This document shows, piece by piece, positions 1 through 7,975 of a DNA stretch of 33,276 bases (the stretch's first letter is position 1; the number at the start of each line of letters is the position of its first letter). The notes under the pieces are model-generated. The model saw only the letters and a list, made by a program, of their open reading frames with translations. It had not been told where the DNA came from and made no database searches. This stretch comes from Caryophanales bacterium (GTDB lineage Bacteria > Bacillota_I > Bacilli_A > RFN20 > CAG-826): the NCBI GenBank assembly GCA_028723545.1, contig JAQYER010000059.1, positions 1 through 33,276 on the forward strand, given 5' to 3'. Made by a program: the position numbers and the translations under genes.

Positions 1-2
1 TG

Positions 3-74
3 ATTTTATCAAAATCACATGCACGTACGCAAGTATTTTTTGAATTTACCGATTATGAAATAGATATTATTTAA
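3..74 (+). CDS. Possible C-terminal end of a + strand gene entering from the left edge (…ILSKSHARTQVFFEFTDYEIDII*)
   Basis: Open frame from the window edge to TAA at 72-74, followed by an intergenic region with a terminator-like hairpin. Only 23 codons visible, no family recognised. Confidence 0.3.
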   Translation: MLSKSHARTQVFFEFTDYEIDII

Positions 75-155
75 TTTATTAAATAAAATAAAAATAATTT
101 GTTATATTTTTTGAATTTTTTTCTCTCGTTTTTGCATCTTCATATGTAAAAAATA

Positions 156-203
156 AAACACCCGACTATCCCTAATTCATTTTTAGAAGAAGTGTGGGTG
201 TTT
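156..203. terminator. Hairpin terminator (aaacaccc…gggtgttt), probably bidirectional
   Basis: 8-bp perfect arms at 156-163/196-203; T-rich on the minus side, just past the P-type ATPase stop. Confidence 0.6.
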
Positions 204-208
204 AATTG

Positions 209-2362
209 TTATTTAATTTTTCTAATCAAAATTGATAATGAATGAAGAGTCATTATGATTGTTAATGGAATGTCCGCTAAAACCATGATGATTCCGATAT
301 ATTCACTTAATGATTGAACAAATATAATAAGTATCGCTGCAATGAATTTTAAGGCAAGAGTAACAATGATATTTATTAAAACTGTTCGATTAGTAATTTG
401 TGAAATTTTAATCGCTTCATAAATAGTTCCTGGATAATGTTTCATCAAGACAATATCAGAAGCATTAACTGCGTTATCAGCGCCTAATTCACCATTTGAA
501 ACCCCAATATCCGCTACTTCAAGGCTTGGAACGTCGCTATTATCAAATCCGGCGACAAGAATGTTCTTTTTGCCTTTTTTCTCTAATGCTTCTTTTACCA
601 ATTTTTGTTTACCTTCAGGATTTAAATCGGCATAACATTTTTCAATTTGAAGAATTTTTGCTAATACATCAGTGTTTGATTGACTATCTCCAGACATCAT
701 CACTACTTCAATACCTAATTTATGAAGATTTTGAACAAGCGGTTCAGCTTCATCGCGAATATATTCATATAAAACAACATACCCTCTATACATTCCATCA
801 ACCGCTAAATATACCAAAATTCCTTCTTCATTTGGTTTTTCAAATTCAATACCAACTGAATTCAAAAATTTATAAGAACCAGCAATAATTGAATGATTAT
901 CATAACGAGTTTTAACACCATATCCTGGAACTTCTAAATAATTTTCTTGAACCGCTCCTAAAGAGGCAATGTCTTGGCCATAACATAATGTTCTTGCAAT
1001 TGGATGGGCGCTTCTTGATTCGCAAGCAATCATATATTCGGCAAATAAATTGTCTTCAATATTAATTGGTACAACTTTTGCAATTTGGAAATCAGAAAAA
1101 GTTAATGTTCCTGTTTTATCAACAAATACAGTACCAACTTTAGATAATTTATCTAATATGTTCGCACCTTTAATAATAATCCCATATTTCATCGCTAAAG
1201 CGGATGAAGATGTATACGCTAAAGGAACGGAAATAACAATCGCACATGGGCAACCGATTACTAAAATTAATAATCCTTGATGAAGAGAATAAGCCCAATT
1301 TTGAGTAACTAATCCAAAAATTAAGAAAACAATTAATCCTAATCCTAAAATAATTGGAGTGTATATATGGGCAAATTTGGTAATAAATTTATCGCCTTTT
1401 CCTTTATGTTCTCCACTATTTTGAATCATCTCAATTGATTTAGATATTTGAGTATCGTTAAATAATTTAGTGACTGATAAAGTAATTGTTCCTTCTTTTA
1501 ATATTGTTCCACCAAGAATATTCATATCTTTTTGTAAAGATAATAAATTAGAATCGCCAGTAAATGATGAAGTATCTAAAAATCCACTTCCATCAAGAAT
1601 TATTCCATCAACTGGAACGATTTCTCCTTCATTAACGATAATTTGATCACCGATTTTTAATTCATCTGGGCTAACTTTGCTAACACCATTATCATCAATC
1701 CTATTAGCGAATTCCGCTCTTTTATCAATGACGCTTGCGATAGTGCTTTTTGCTTTTGTTGTAGCGAATTTTTCAACTAATTCTCCAACTTGATATAAAG
1801 CAACAACCATACATCCATCAAAGAAAGCTGGCTCTAAATCAGAAGGGACTAAATAAGATAAAAACATTCCAGCAGCGAATATTACCATCAATAAATTCAT
1901 ATCAACAGGGTTTTGCTTCTTAATAATGTTCATGAATAATCGATATATAATATCGTAAATAATAATCGCTAAAGCGAGGCAATATAAAATAATTCCATAT
2001 GGAACAAATAATTGCTCAAAATGTTCTTCAAAAACAAATTTGGCAACAAACATTAACAATAATGAAACAATGACTCTTGCTAATAAGATCCATTCTTTTT
2101 TAGTGAATCCTTTTTTATATGTTCTTTTGCGATATGCTTTTTCTAATTCAACATGAATAATACTTCCATCAATACGACCAATTAATTGGTGGATTTCATC
2201 TAGCGTTAATGGTTCATCCTTATATGTGATAAATAATTTTTCATTATTCACATCGATATTAACGCTTAAAATTTTGTCATTATTTGACAATATATCTTCT
2301 GCTTTAGTCGCGCACGCTAAACAATCGAATCCTTCGATATGATAAATAATTTTCTTTGCCAT
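209..2362 (-). CDS. Heavy-metal-transporting P1B-type ATPase (Zn/Cd-like), divergent
   Basis: N-terminal HMA-like GFDCLAC, CPC in TM helix (GCPCAIVISVPLAY), DKTGTLT phosphorylation site, SAHPIA; altered TGE (TGD) and GDGxND (GFDNSD) motifs. Confidence 0.9.
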   Translation of the reverse strand: MAKKIIYHIEGFDCLACATKAEDILSNNDKILSVNIDVNNEKLFITYKDEPLTLDEIHQLIGRIDGSIIHVELEKAYRKRTYKKGFTKKEWILLARVIVSLLLMFVAKFVFEEHFEQLFVPYGIILYCLALAIIIYDIIYRLFMNIIKKQNPVDMNLLMVIFAAGMFLSYLVPSDLEPAFFDGCMVVALYQVGELVEKFATTKAKSTIASVIDKRAEFANRIDDNGVSKVSPDELKIGDQIIVNEGEIVPVDGIILDGSGFLDTSSFTGDSNLLSLQKDMNILGGTILKEGTITLSVTKLFNDTQISKSIEMIQNSGEHKGKGDKFITKFAHIYTPIILGLGLIVFLIFGLVTQNWAYSLHQGLLILVIGCPCAIVISVPLAYTSSSALAMKYGIIIKGANILDKLSKVGTVFVDKTGTLTFSDFQIAKVVPINIEDNLFAEYMIACESRSAHPIARTLCYGQDIASLGAVQENYLEVPGYGVKTRYDNHSIIAGSYKFLNSVGIEFEKPNEEGILVYLAVDGMYRGYVVLYEYIRDEAEPLVQNLHKLGIEVVMMSGDSQSNTDVLAKILQIEKCYADLNPEGKQKLVKEALEKKGKKNILVAGFDNSDVPSLEVADIGVSNGELGADNAVNASDIVLMKHYPGTIYEAIKISQITNRTVLINIIVTLALKFIAAILIIFVQSLSEYIGIIMVLADIPLTIIMTLHSLSILIRKIK

Positions 2363-2373
2363 AATTTTTAGTT

Positions 2374-2402
2374 AAAAAGCAGCTAGCAAACTAACTGCTT
2401 TT
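2374..2402 (-). terminator. Intrinsic terminator-like hairpin between nusG and the P-type ATPase
   Basis: Minus strand AAAAGCAGTTAG-TTTG-CTAGCTGCTTTTT. Confidence 0.65.
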
Positions 2403-2430
2403 ATATTATATAATTTTTTATCAAAAATGA

Positions 2431-3006
2431 TTAATTAACTTTTTCAATAGATGCAAATTCAACTTCAGTTGGAGTTTCTGAACCAAAGAAGATGAGTGAT
2501 ACAGTGCAAAGGCCATTTACACGGTCAATATTTGTAATTGTTCCTTCAATTCCTTCAAATGGACCATGGATAATTTTAACGAGGTCACCTTCGTTATAAC
2601 GATCATACATTGATGAATCAATTTTACCAACTCTTTTGAGAACTGGTTCCATTTGTTCTTTAGTAACTGGAGATGGTTTTTGACCTCCACCAGCTGATCC
2701 AGCAATACCTGTTACATCTGGTGTATTACGAACGATATACCAAATTTCATCAGTCATAATCATTTCAACAAAGATATATCCTGGATAGAGGTTTACCATT
2801 CTTGTTTTTGGATTACCTTTTTTATCATATTGAGGCACTCCATCGCGAATGACAGGTACTTCTTCTTCGCAAACAACAACATCAAGAATACGATCGCCTA
2901 ATCCCATTGTTTCAACTCTTTTTAAAAGGTTGTCAGCGACTTTGCGTTCATGTGTTGAATATGTAGTAACAATGTACCATTGTTTTTCTGCTAAATTCTT
3001 TTCCAT
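2431..3006 (-). CDS. nusG: Transcription termination/antitermination factor NusG
   Basis: KQWYIVTTYSTHERKVADNL N-terminus, YPGYIFVEM, C-terminal KOW (GDLVKIIHGPFEGIEGTI). Confidence 0.97.
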   Translation of the reverse strand: MEKNLAEKQWYIVTTYSTHERKVADNLLKRVETMGLGDRILDVVVCEEEVPVIRDGVPQYDKKGNPKTRMVNLYPGYIFVEMIMTDEIWYIVRNTPDVTGIAGSAGGGQKPSPVTKEQMEPVLKRVGKIDSSMYDRYNEGDLVKIIHGPFEGIEGTITNIDRVNGLCTVSLIFFGSETPTEVEFASIEKVN

Positions 3007-3021
3007 TATTCAATTCCCCTA

Positions 3022-3282
3022 TTATTTCAATAAAAATAATTTAATTGCTTCCGCAACTGAACTGCTATTTTCAGTATTTCCAGAAACAGATAAATCTTTA
3101 AATATTTCTTTAATTTGTTGGATTAATGATCCAGCTGCCCAGTCTTCTAATGATAAAAATAAAGCAGCGACAACACAAACGACGAGAACAGCAACTAAAG
3201 CAGGAATAAATTCTTCTCTCTTTGGCCATCTAACACGTTTGCCTTCTTTGATTACTTCTTGTGCGTATTTTTTAACACCCAT
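3022..3282 (-). CDS. secE: Preprotein translocase subunit SecE
   Basis: EVIKEGKRVRWPKREEF motif followed by one TM helix; located between rpmG and nusG. Confidence 0.9.
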   Translation of the reverse strand: MGVKKYAQEVIKEGKRVRWPKREEFIPALVAVLVVCVVAALFLSLEDWAAGSLIQQIKEIFKDLSVSGNTENSSSVAEAIKLFLLK

Positions 3283-3293
3283 GGTAATACCTC

Positions 3294-3443
3294 CTATTTG
3301 CTTTCTTTATGCAAAGTATATTTATTGCATTTCGGACAAAATTTACTTATTTCAAGACGAGTTGAATTCCCTTCAACTTTTTTAGTTGTTGTGTAATTCC
3401 TACTTAAGCATTCAGGGCAAATTAAAAGAACTTTCTTTCTCAT
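3294..3443 (-). CDS. rpmG: 50S ribosomal protein L33 (zinc-ribbon form), 49 aa; not in the supplied ORF track
   Basis: Translated by eye: [49 protein letters not shown]; CxxC…CxxC; secE SD (AGGAGGT on minus) overlaps its stop. Confidence 0.93.
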   Translation of the reverse strand: MRKKVLLICPECLSRNYTTTKKVEGNSTRLEISKFCPKCNKYTLHKESK

Positions 3444-3468
3444 ATAGTTTCAACCTTCTTGTGCGTTA

Positions 3469-3497
3469 ATTTTAATCTAAAAAAATTATTGTGTCAA
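3469..3497 (-). promoter_or_regulatory. Strong sigma-A-type promoter for rpmG-secE-nusG
   Basis: Minus strand TTGACA (3492-3497), 17-nt spacer, TAAAAT (3469-3474). Confidence 0.8.
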
Positions 3498-3516
3498 TAT
3501 GATTCAATTGAATTGA

Positions 3517-3576
3517 TTTTATATGTCTCTTATAAAGTGTTTAAAATTTTATATGTCTCTTACAAAGTGTTTAAAA
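3517..3576. repeat. Two adjacent 30-bp direct repeats, ttttatatgtctct-ta[t/c]-aaagtgtttaaaa
   Basis: 3517-3546 and 3547-3576 differ at one base (3532 t / 3562 c). Confidence 0.95.
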
Positions 3577-3620
3577 AAATTTATTTATATAAGAATAATA
3601 TTTATTCAATCACATAGAAA

Positions 3621-4229
3621 TTACTTTAATAAAATTTTAATATCATTTAGTACTGTACCTTCTTTATCATCTTCCAATAATCTTCTTACTTGAGCGACTG
3701 AGATTTTTAATTTTTCAGCAATTTCATTAATTGTGTAGCCATCTTTTTTTAATTTTAATACTGTGGCTTGGTTACTATTTTTTCCTTTTTTTCTACTTGG
3801 ACTAGATAAAATCAAATTTAATTGATTTAATTCATAATTTTTTCGCGGATCTTCATCGTTAGAGCCAACAATATCATGAAAAGTCGAACGAGTTGATATT
3901 TCGGAATCTAAATTAATGGGGTTCATTGATATACATTCTTGTTGATATTTATCAATTAATTTAAGTAAATCTCTAACAAATATCGTTCTAAATAAAACTC
4001 TAATAGGACACCCATATTGATAATGTGAAAAAGTGGTTAATATATCTTGGTACGCTAAACAATAAGCGTCTTCAACATCAAAACCTTTAATGTTATTTTG
4101 CGTTAATACATTGTAAATTATTCCTTTCGCGCACGTAAAAAGACGATTAACTAATTCGTTGTAGACTTGTTGATTTCCACGCGCTGCTAATCGATATAAT
4201 TGTTCGTCAGAAGCCGATTCAAATGACAT
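3621..4229 (-). CDS. sigH: Sigma-70 family RNA polymerase sigma factor, SigH-like by position
   Basis: Region 2-like N-terminus (…GFDVEDAYCLAYQDILTTFSHY…) and C-terminal HTH (GYTINEIAEKLKISVAQVRRLLE); flanked by rlmB and rpmG-secE-nusG as in Bacillus. Confidence 0.75.
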   Translation of the reverse strand: MSFESASDEQLYRLAARGNQQVYNELVNRLFTCAKGIIYNVLTQNNIKGFDVEDAYCLAYQDILTTFSHYQYGCPIRVLFRTIFVRDLLKLIDKYQQECISMNPINLDSEISTRSTFHDIVGSNDEDPRKNYELNQLNLILSSPSRKKGKNSNQATVLKLKKDGYTINEIAEKLKISVAQVRRLLEDDKEGTVLNDIKILLK

Positions 4230-4236
4230 AAATATA

Positions 4237-4980
4237 TCACTGTTTGCTTCTAATCATTGCTAAAATAATACCTGTTGCGACAGAAACATTTAATGAATTA
4301 ACATGACCTTTCATTGGGATTTTTATTTTAAAATCACTATTGTCAAGAACTAATCGAGATATTCCTCTTCCTTCACTACCCATAACAACTACAGTTTTGC
4401 CATTATAATCTAATTTTGAATAATCATCTTTGGCTGATCCATCGCTAGAATATACCCAATATCCAGCATCTTTGAGTTTATTAATTGCTGACACTAAATT
4501 GCTCACCATTGCGACTTTTACATAATTAATCGCTCCCGTTGATACTTTAGCGACCGTTGAATTAACATTTACTTGATTGCGATTTTTAATAATTATTCCA
4601 TCAACAGAAAAAGCATCAGCGCTTCTTAAAATCGCTCCAAAATTATGTGGATCTTCAATTTCATCTAAAATTAAAATTAATGGATTTTCTTTTTTGTTTG
4701 CTTCAGTAATTATTTCATCTAAAGAAACATATTGATAATCTTTTGCCACAGCGATAATTCCTTGGTGATTACCAAATTTTGTCTTCTTATTCATCTCATC
4801 TATTGGAAGATAGATAGTTTTAATATTTTTTTCCGAAATAAGAGATAGTATTTCTTTATTTGAAAAATGGTCTTGTAAATAAATTGTCTTAACTTGATTT
4901 TCTTTTAAAGAAGCAATTACAGTATTCCTCCCATAAATCAAGTTTGACACATCTTGCGATTTTCTATTCTCATTTTTCAT
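4237..4980 (-). CDS. rlmB: 23S rRNA (guanosine-2'-O-)-methyltransferase RlmB / SpoU family
   Basis: LILDEIEDPHNFGAILRSADAFSVDGII, MGSEGRGISRLVLDNSD, IPMKGHVNSLNVSVATGIIL SPOUT motifs. Confidence 0.93.
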   Translation of the reverse strand: MKNENRKSQDVSNLIYGRNTVIASLKENQVKTIYLQDHFSNKEILSLISEKNIKTIYLPIDEMNKKTKFGNHQGIIAVAKDYQYVSLDEIITEANKKENPLILILDEIEDPHNFGAILRSADAFSVDGIIIKNRNQVNVNSTVAKVSTGAINYVKVAMVSNLVSAINKLKDAGYWVYSSDGSAKDDYSKLDYNGKTVVVMGSEGRGISRLVLDNSDFKIKIPMKGHVNSLNVSVATGIILAMIRSKQ

Positions 4981-4984
4981 AAAA

Positions 4985-5725
4985 TTAAAATTCAGTTGAT
5001 ATTTTGATATCTAAAGGATGGGAAGTTAATTTAATTTCATCAATAAATTCAATGATTGTTGATTCTCTTGCAGGAGCAATACGGATAGAAACTCTTATGT
5101 ATTGTTCATTTTGATAATTGATTAATTGAGATTCAGTATCTTTAATGTTGATTGAGAAACGATTAGCGACTTGTAATATTTCTTTTAAGATTGGTTGATT
5201 TGGGCTACATACAATAATAATCATTGGATTATGTCTTGAAGCAACACGTTCAACGCGTCTTAAAGAAACGAGCACAAATAGCATAATTAACGTTGCAAAT
5301 ATACAAATAATTAAATTACCACTTCCAGCGCATAAACCAATCGCCATTGAGCCCCAAATTGTTGTTGCAGTTGTTAAACCTTTAATATCAGAACCATTTT
5401 GAATAATTGTACCAGCGCCTAAAAAACCAACACCAGTAACTACTTGGGCTGCTAAACGGGCTGGATCTCTTGTAGCAGCGTTTAATCCACCAAAACCAAA
5501 CATTGAAATGTACATAATTAAACATGAACCAACCGCAACTAAGACGTGGGTACGAAGACCAGCACTATGACCGCGATATTCACGTTCAAATCCTAATGCA
5601 CCACTACAAAAAATAGTAATAAGTAAGCAAACAACACCAAAAAGAACTACTCCCCAACCATTTCCATTAAAAAGGTTAGAAAACCATTCAGTAATTTTGT
5701 AATCAATTGGAACAATTTGATTCAT
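4985..5725 (-). CDS. MgtC/SapB family membrane protein
   Basis: GALGFEREYRGHSAGLRTHVLVAVGSCLIM…GVGFLGAGTI…GLTTATTIWG; C-terminal ACT-like tail. Confidence 0.9.
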   Translation of the reverse strand: MNQIVPIDYKITEWFSNLFNGNGWGVVLFGVVCLLITIFCSGALGFEREYRGHSAGLRTHVLVAVGSCLIMYISMFGFGGLNAATRDPARLAAQVVTGVGFLGAGTIIQNGSDIKGLTTATTIWGSMAIGLCAGSGNLIICIFATLIMLFVLVSLRRVERVASRHNPMIIIVCSPNQPILKEILQVANRFSINIKDTESQLINYQNEQYIRVSIRIAPARESTIIEFIDEIKLTSHPLDIKISTEF

Positions 5726-5740
5726 GTTTACCTCCTTTTT

Positions 5741-7075
5741 TTAAATTATGCGTCTAGCGATTAATATATTTCTTAGTTCATCGCTTTTTGCAAAATTCTT
5801 TTCTTTTTTATATTCGATATATTCGTTATAAATTTGTTCATCTTCGTTAGTTAATAACGGATAATCGATTTTTAACCCTAAAATATTTAACATATCGCGG
5901 TAATTGGCGAATATATCTTCTAATTTAGATAAATCAATTGGGTTTTTACGCAATTCTTGATTGGCTAATTTCATTACATTAAATAATTCAGTTAAAGCAT
6001 TTGAAACATTTAAATCATCAGCAAGAGCATTTAAGAAATTATCCATATTGTTCGCTTTTTTATTAATATCGCCTTTTAATAATTGAATTTTAACCGCTAA
6101 TTGAATAAAAGCTTTTTCGATTCTTTCATATGAATTTTTAGTAGATAAAATCGTATCATCAGTAAATTGCACTGGAGCGCGATAATGAGTAGATAAAATT
6201 AATAATCTCATTACATTTCCGCCATATGTTTTAATAGCGTCTTTCGCTAATACGACATTTCCAAGTGATTTAGACATCTTTTCATCGCCGAAATTAACAA
6301 ATCCGTTATGCATCCATATATTAGCGATTTTATTGTGGTTATGCGCTTTTGCTTGAGCGATTTCATTTTCGTGATGTGGGAATTTCAAATCAAATCCACC
6401 ACCATGAATATCTATTTTTCCACTTGGGAAAATTGAATCGATCATAACACAACATTCTGTATGCCATCCTGGTCGGCCTTCTCCCCAAGGAGAAACCCAT
6501 TTAATTCCTTGCTCAGTTGTTTTCCATAAAACAAAATCTAATGGTGATTCTTTTTTGGAATTTTCTTCGATTCTTGCACCGACAACTAAATCATCCATAT
6601 TGATTTTTGATAATTCGCCATAATCTTGAATTGAAGAAATTCTAAAGAATACATCTCCATCTTTTTCATAAGCCGCTCCAACAGAAATTAATTCACCGAT
6701 ATATTTGATAATTTGTTCCATATATTCAGTAACTCGAGGATTGTTGTAATATGGCTTAATATTCAATGAATTTAAAACGTCTTTATAAGCATTTATATAA
6801 CGATTTGTAATCACTGATTCAGGAACATTTTCCGCTAGTGCTTTTTTAATAATTTTGTCATCAACATCAGTAAAATTAGAAACCAATTTCACATTATAGC
6901 CAATATATTGTAAGAAATTTCTAAATGTATCAAAAACAATAGGAGGTCTAATATTCCCCACATGAGCATCTCCATAAACAGTTGGACCACAACAATAAAT
7001 AGAAACCTCATTTTCAACAATTGGCTTTAAGCTTTCTATTTTACCGGTAAGTGAATTATATATTTTAACTTCCAT
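5741..7075 (-). CDS. cysS: Cysteinyl-tRNA synthetase; start placed at MEVKIYN (7075), not the ORF-track start at 7108
   Basis: CGPTVYGDAHVGNIRP, GWHTECCVM, KMSKSLGNV; GGAGG lies 8 nt before ATG at 7075. Confidence 0.95.
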   Translation of the reverse strand: MEVKIYNSLTGKIESLKPIVENEVSIYCCGPTVYGDAHVGNIRPPIVFDTFRNFLQYIGYNVKLVSNFTDVDDKIIKKALAENVPESVITNRYINAYKDVLNSLNIKPYYNNPRVTEYMEQIIKYIGELISVGAAYEKDGDVFFRISSIQDYGELSKINMDDLVVGARIEENSKKESPLDFVLWKTTEQGIKWVSPWGEGRPGWHTECCVMIDSIFPSGKIDIHGGGFDLKFPHHENEIAQAKAHNHNKIANIWMHNGFVNFGDEKMSKSLGNVVLAKDAIKTYGGNVMRLLILSTHYRAPVQFTDDTILSTKNSYERIEKAFIQLAVKIQLLKGDINKKANNMDNFLNALADDLNVSNALTELFNVMKLANQELRKNPIDLSKLEDIFANYRDMLNILGLKIDYPLLTNEDEQIYNEYIEYKKEKNFAKSDELRNILIARRII

Positions 7076-7096
7076 TGTCATGACCTCCGTGAACGT

Positions 7097-7125
7097 ATTA
7101 TAACACATTTATTTAATGTGTTTAA
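7097..7125 (-). promoter_or_regulatory. cysS promoter region with an inverted repeat in the spacer
   Basis: -10 TATAAT (plus 7097-7102); 8-bp-arm inverted repeat aacacatt-tattt-aatgtgtt at 7102-7122. Confidence 0.55.
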
Positions 7126-7163
7126 TAGTGCGCTTTTTATCGGAAAAATACAAGCGAAAAAAT

Positions 7164-7234
7164 AAAAAAGAAGCGATTATATATCGGAAATTTAATAATT
7201 AAACACCTTTTATTAATTCGCTTCTATTTTTTTG
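7164..7234. terminator. Long-loop terminator-like inverted repeat (aaaaaagaagcga … tcgcttctattttttt)
   Basis: GAAGCGA/TCGCTTC arms with flanking A/T tracts on both sides. Confidence 0.4.
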
Positions 7235-7253
7235 TTAAAACATTAAATGACAA

Positions 7254-7448
7254 TTAATCAATAAAATAATATCCGCATAAACTAGATAAAACATCATCAT
7301 TTAGAAAGGCAATATAGTCTAAAGACATATCACTAACATTTATTCTATAAACAAAATATTTAGGCCTTTTATATTCATCATTAGAATCATGGCTTATAAG
7401 AACATATAAATTGTTATTTGAATAATAAAAACTGCTAGGCGAGGCCTA
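7254..7448 (-). pseudogene. Start-less ORF remnant (…FYYSNNNLYVLISHDSNDEYKRPKYFVYRINVSDMSLDYIAFLNDDVLSSLCGYYFID*)
   Basis: About 64 open codons ending at TAA (7254-7256), no plausible start near the 5' end; in-frame TAG just upstream within the rplQ terminator. Confidence 0.45.
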
Positions 7449-7457
7449 ACAGTTTTT
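7427..7457 (-). terminator. Terminator of the alpha operon after rplQ
   Basis: aaaaactg-c-taggc-gag-gccta-a-cagttttt hairpin. Confidence 0.75.
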
Positions 7458-7473
7458 AATAGATTAAGTTTAA

Positions 7474-7869
7474 TTATTTAACAAATTCAACAATAACTAA
7501 TTTTGCGTTATCGCCTTTACGAACTCCAGCTTTAATTCCGCGAGTGTATCCACCATTACGTGATACATAACGAGGACCGAGTTCATTAAATAATTTTTCT
7601 AAAGCTGTAACATCATTTTCCTTGTAATTGCGAACAACTGCTGCGGCTTGACGACGTGCATGTAAATCACCACGTTTTGCAAGAGTTACTAAATGATCCG
7701 CTAAAGATTTAATTGCTTTAGCTTCGCCACTAGTAACAGTGACACGTTCATTAAGGACTAATGTAGTAACAACGTTTCTTAAATAATTTTCATGTTTAGA
7801 TTTTGTGTAAGCGGCTTTGAAGCGAACACCTGTTTTTCCATGAACATTTTTACGACCTTGTGCTGCCAT
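7474..7869 (-). CDS. rplQ: 50S ribosomal protein L17
   Basis: NVHGKTGVRFKAAYTKSKHENYLRNVVTTLVLNERVTVT; downstream of rpoA. Confidence 0.95.
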   Translation of the reverse strand: MAAQGRKNVHGKTGVRFKAAYTKSKHENYLRNVVTTLVLNERVTVTSGEAKAIKSLADHLVTLAKRGDLHARRQAAAVVRNYKENDVTALEKLFNELGPRYVSRNGGYTRGIKAGVRKGDNAKLVIVEFVK

Positions 7870-7881
7870 AATATTTCTCCT

Positions 7882-7975
7882 TTATTTTGTGGTATTTCCT
7901 TGATTAATTAATATTATTTCAAGGTTTCTGACCTTCAATAAGCTTATAAAATAAGCACATTATCGAAGACATTTT
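7882..7975 (-). pseudogene. Decayed, internally deleted partial copy of the rpoA 3' end within the rpoA-rplQ spacer
   Basis: 7920-7937 identical (18/18) to rpoA 8072-8089; 7951-7975 matches rpoA 8188-8212 at 22/25; 7882-7905 loosely matches the rpoA stop-proximal end (from 7995); all in the same order and orientation. Confidence 0.7.

Noticed and set aside
496-1280. + strand ORFs 496-888 and 1050-1280 antisense to the P-type ATPase
   Set aside because: Fully inside a well-supported minus-strand gene, no family resemblance or SD; shadow ORFs.
2517-2705. Small alternative-frame minus ORFs inside nusG, rpoA, secY, rplF, rplX, rplN, rpsS, rplW and rplC
   Set aside because: Each lies within an unambiguous conserved gene in another frame.
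3517-3576. CRISPR mini-array
   Set aside because: The two repeat units are directly adjacent with no spacer and no cas genes are present.
7110-7470. Possible tRNA gene or T-box leader in the cysS-rplQ intergenic region
   Set aside because: No cloverleaf, GGTTCRA-like T arm or T-box (TGGNACCGCG-like) sequence seen.
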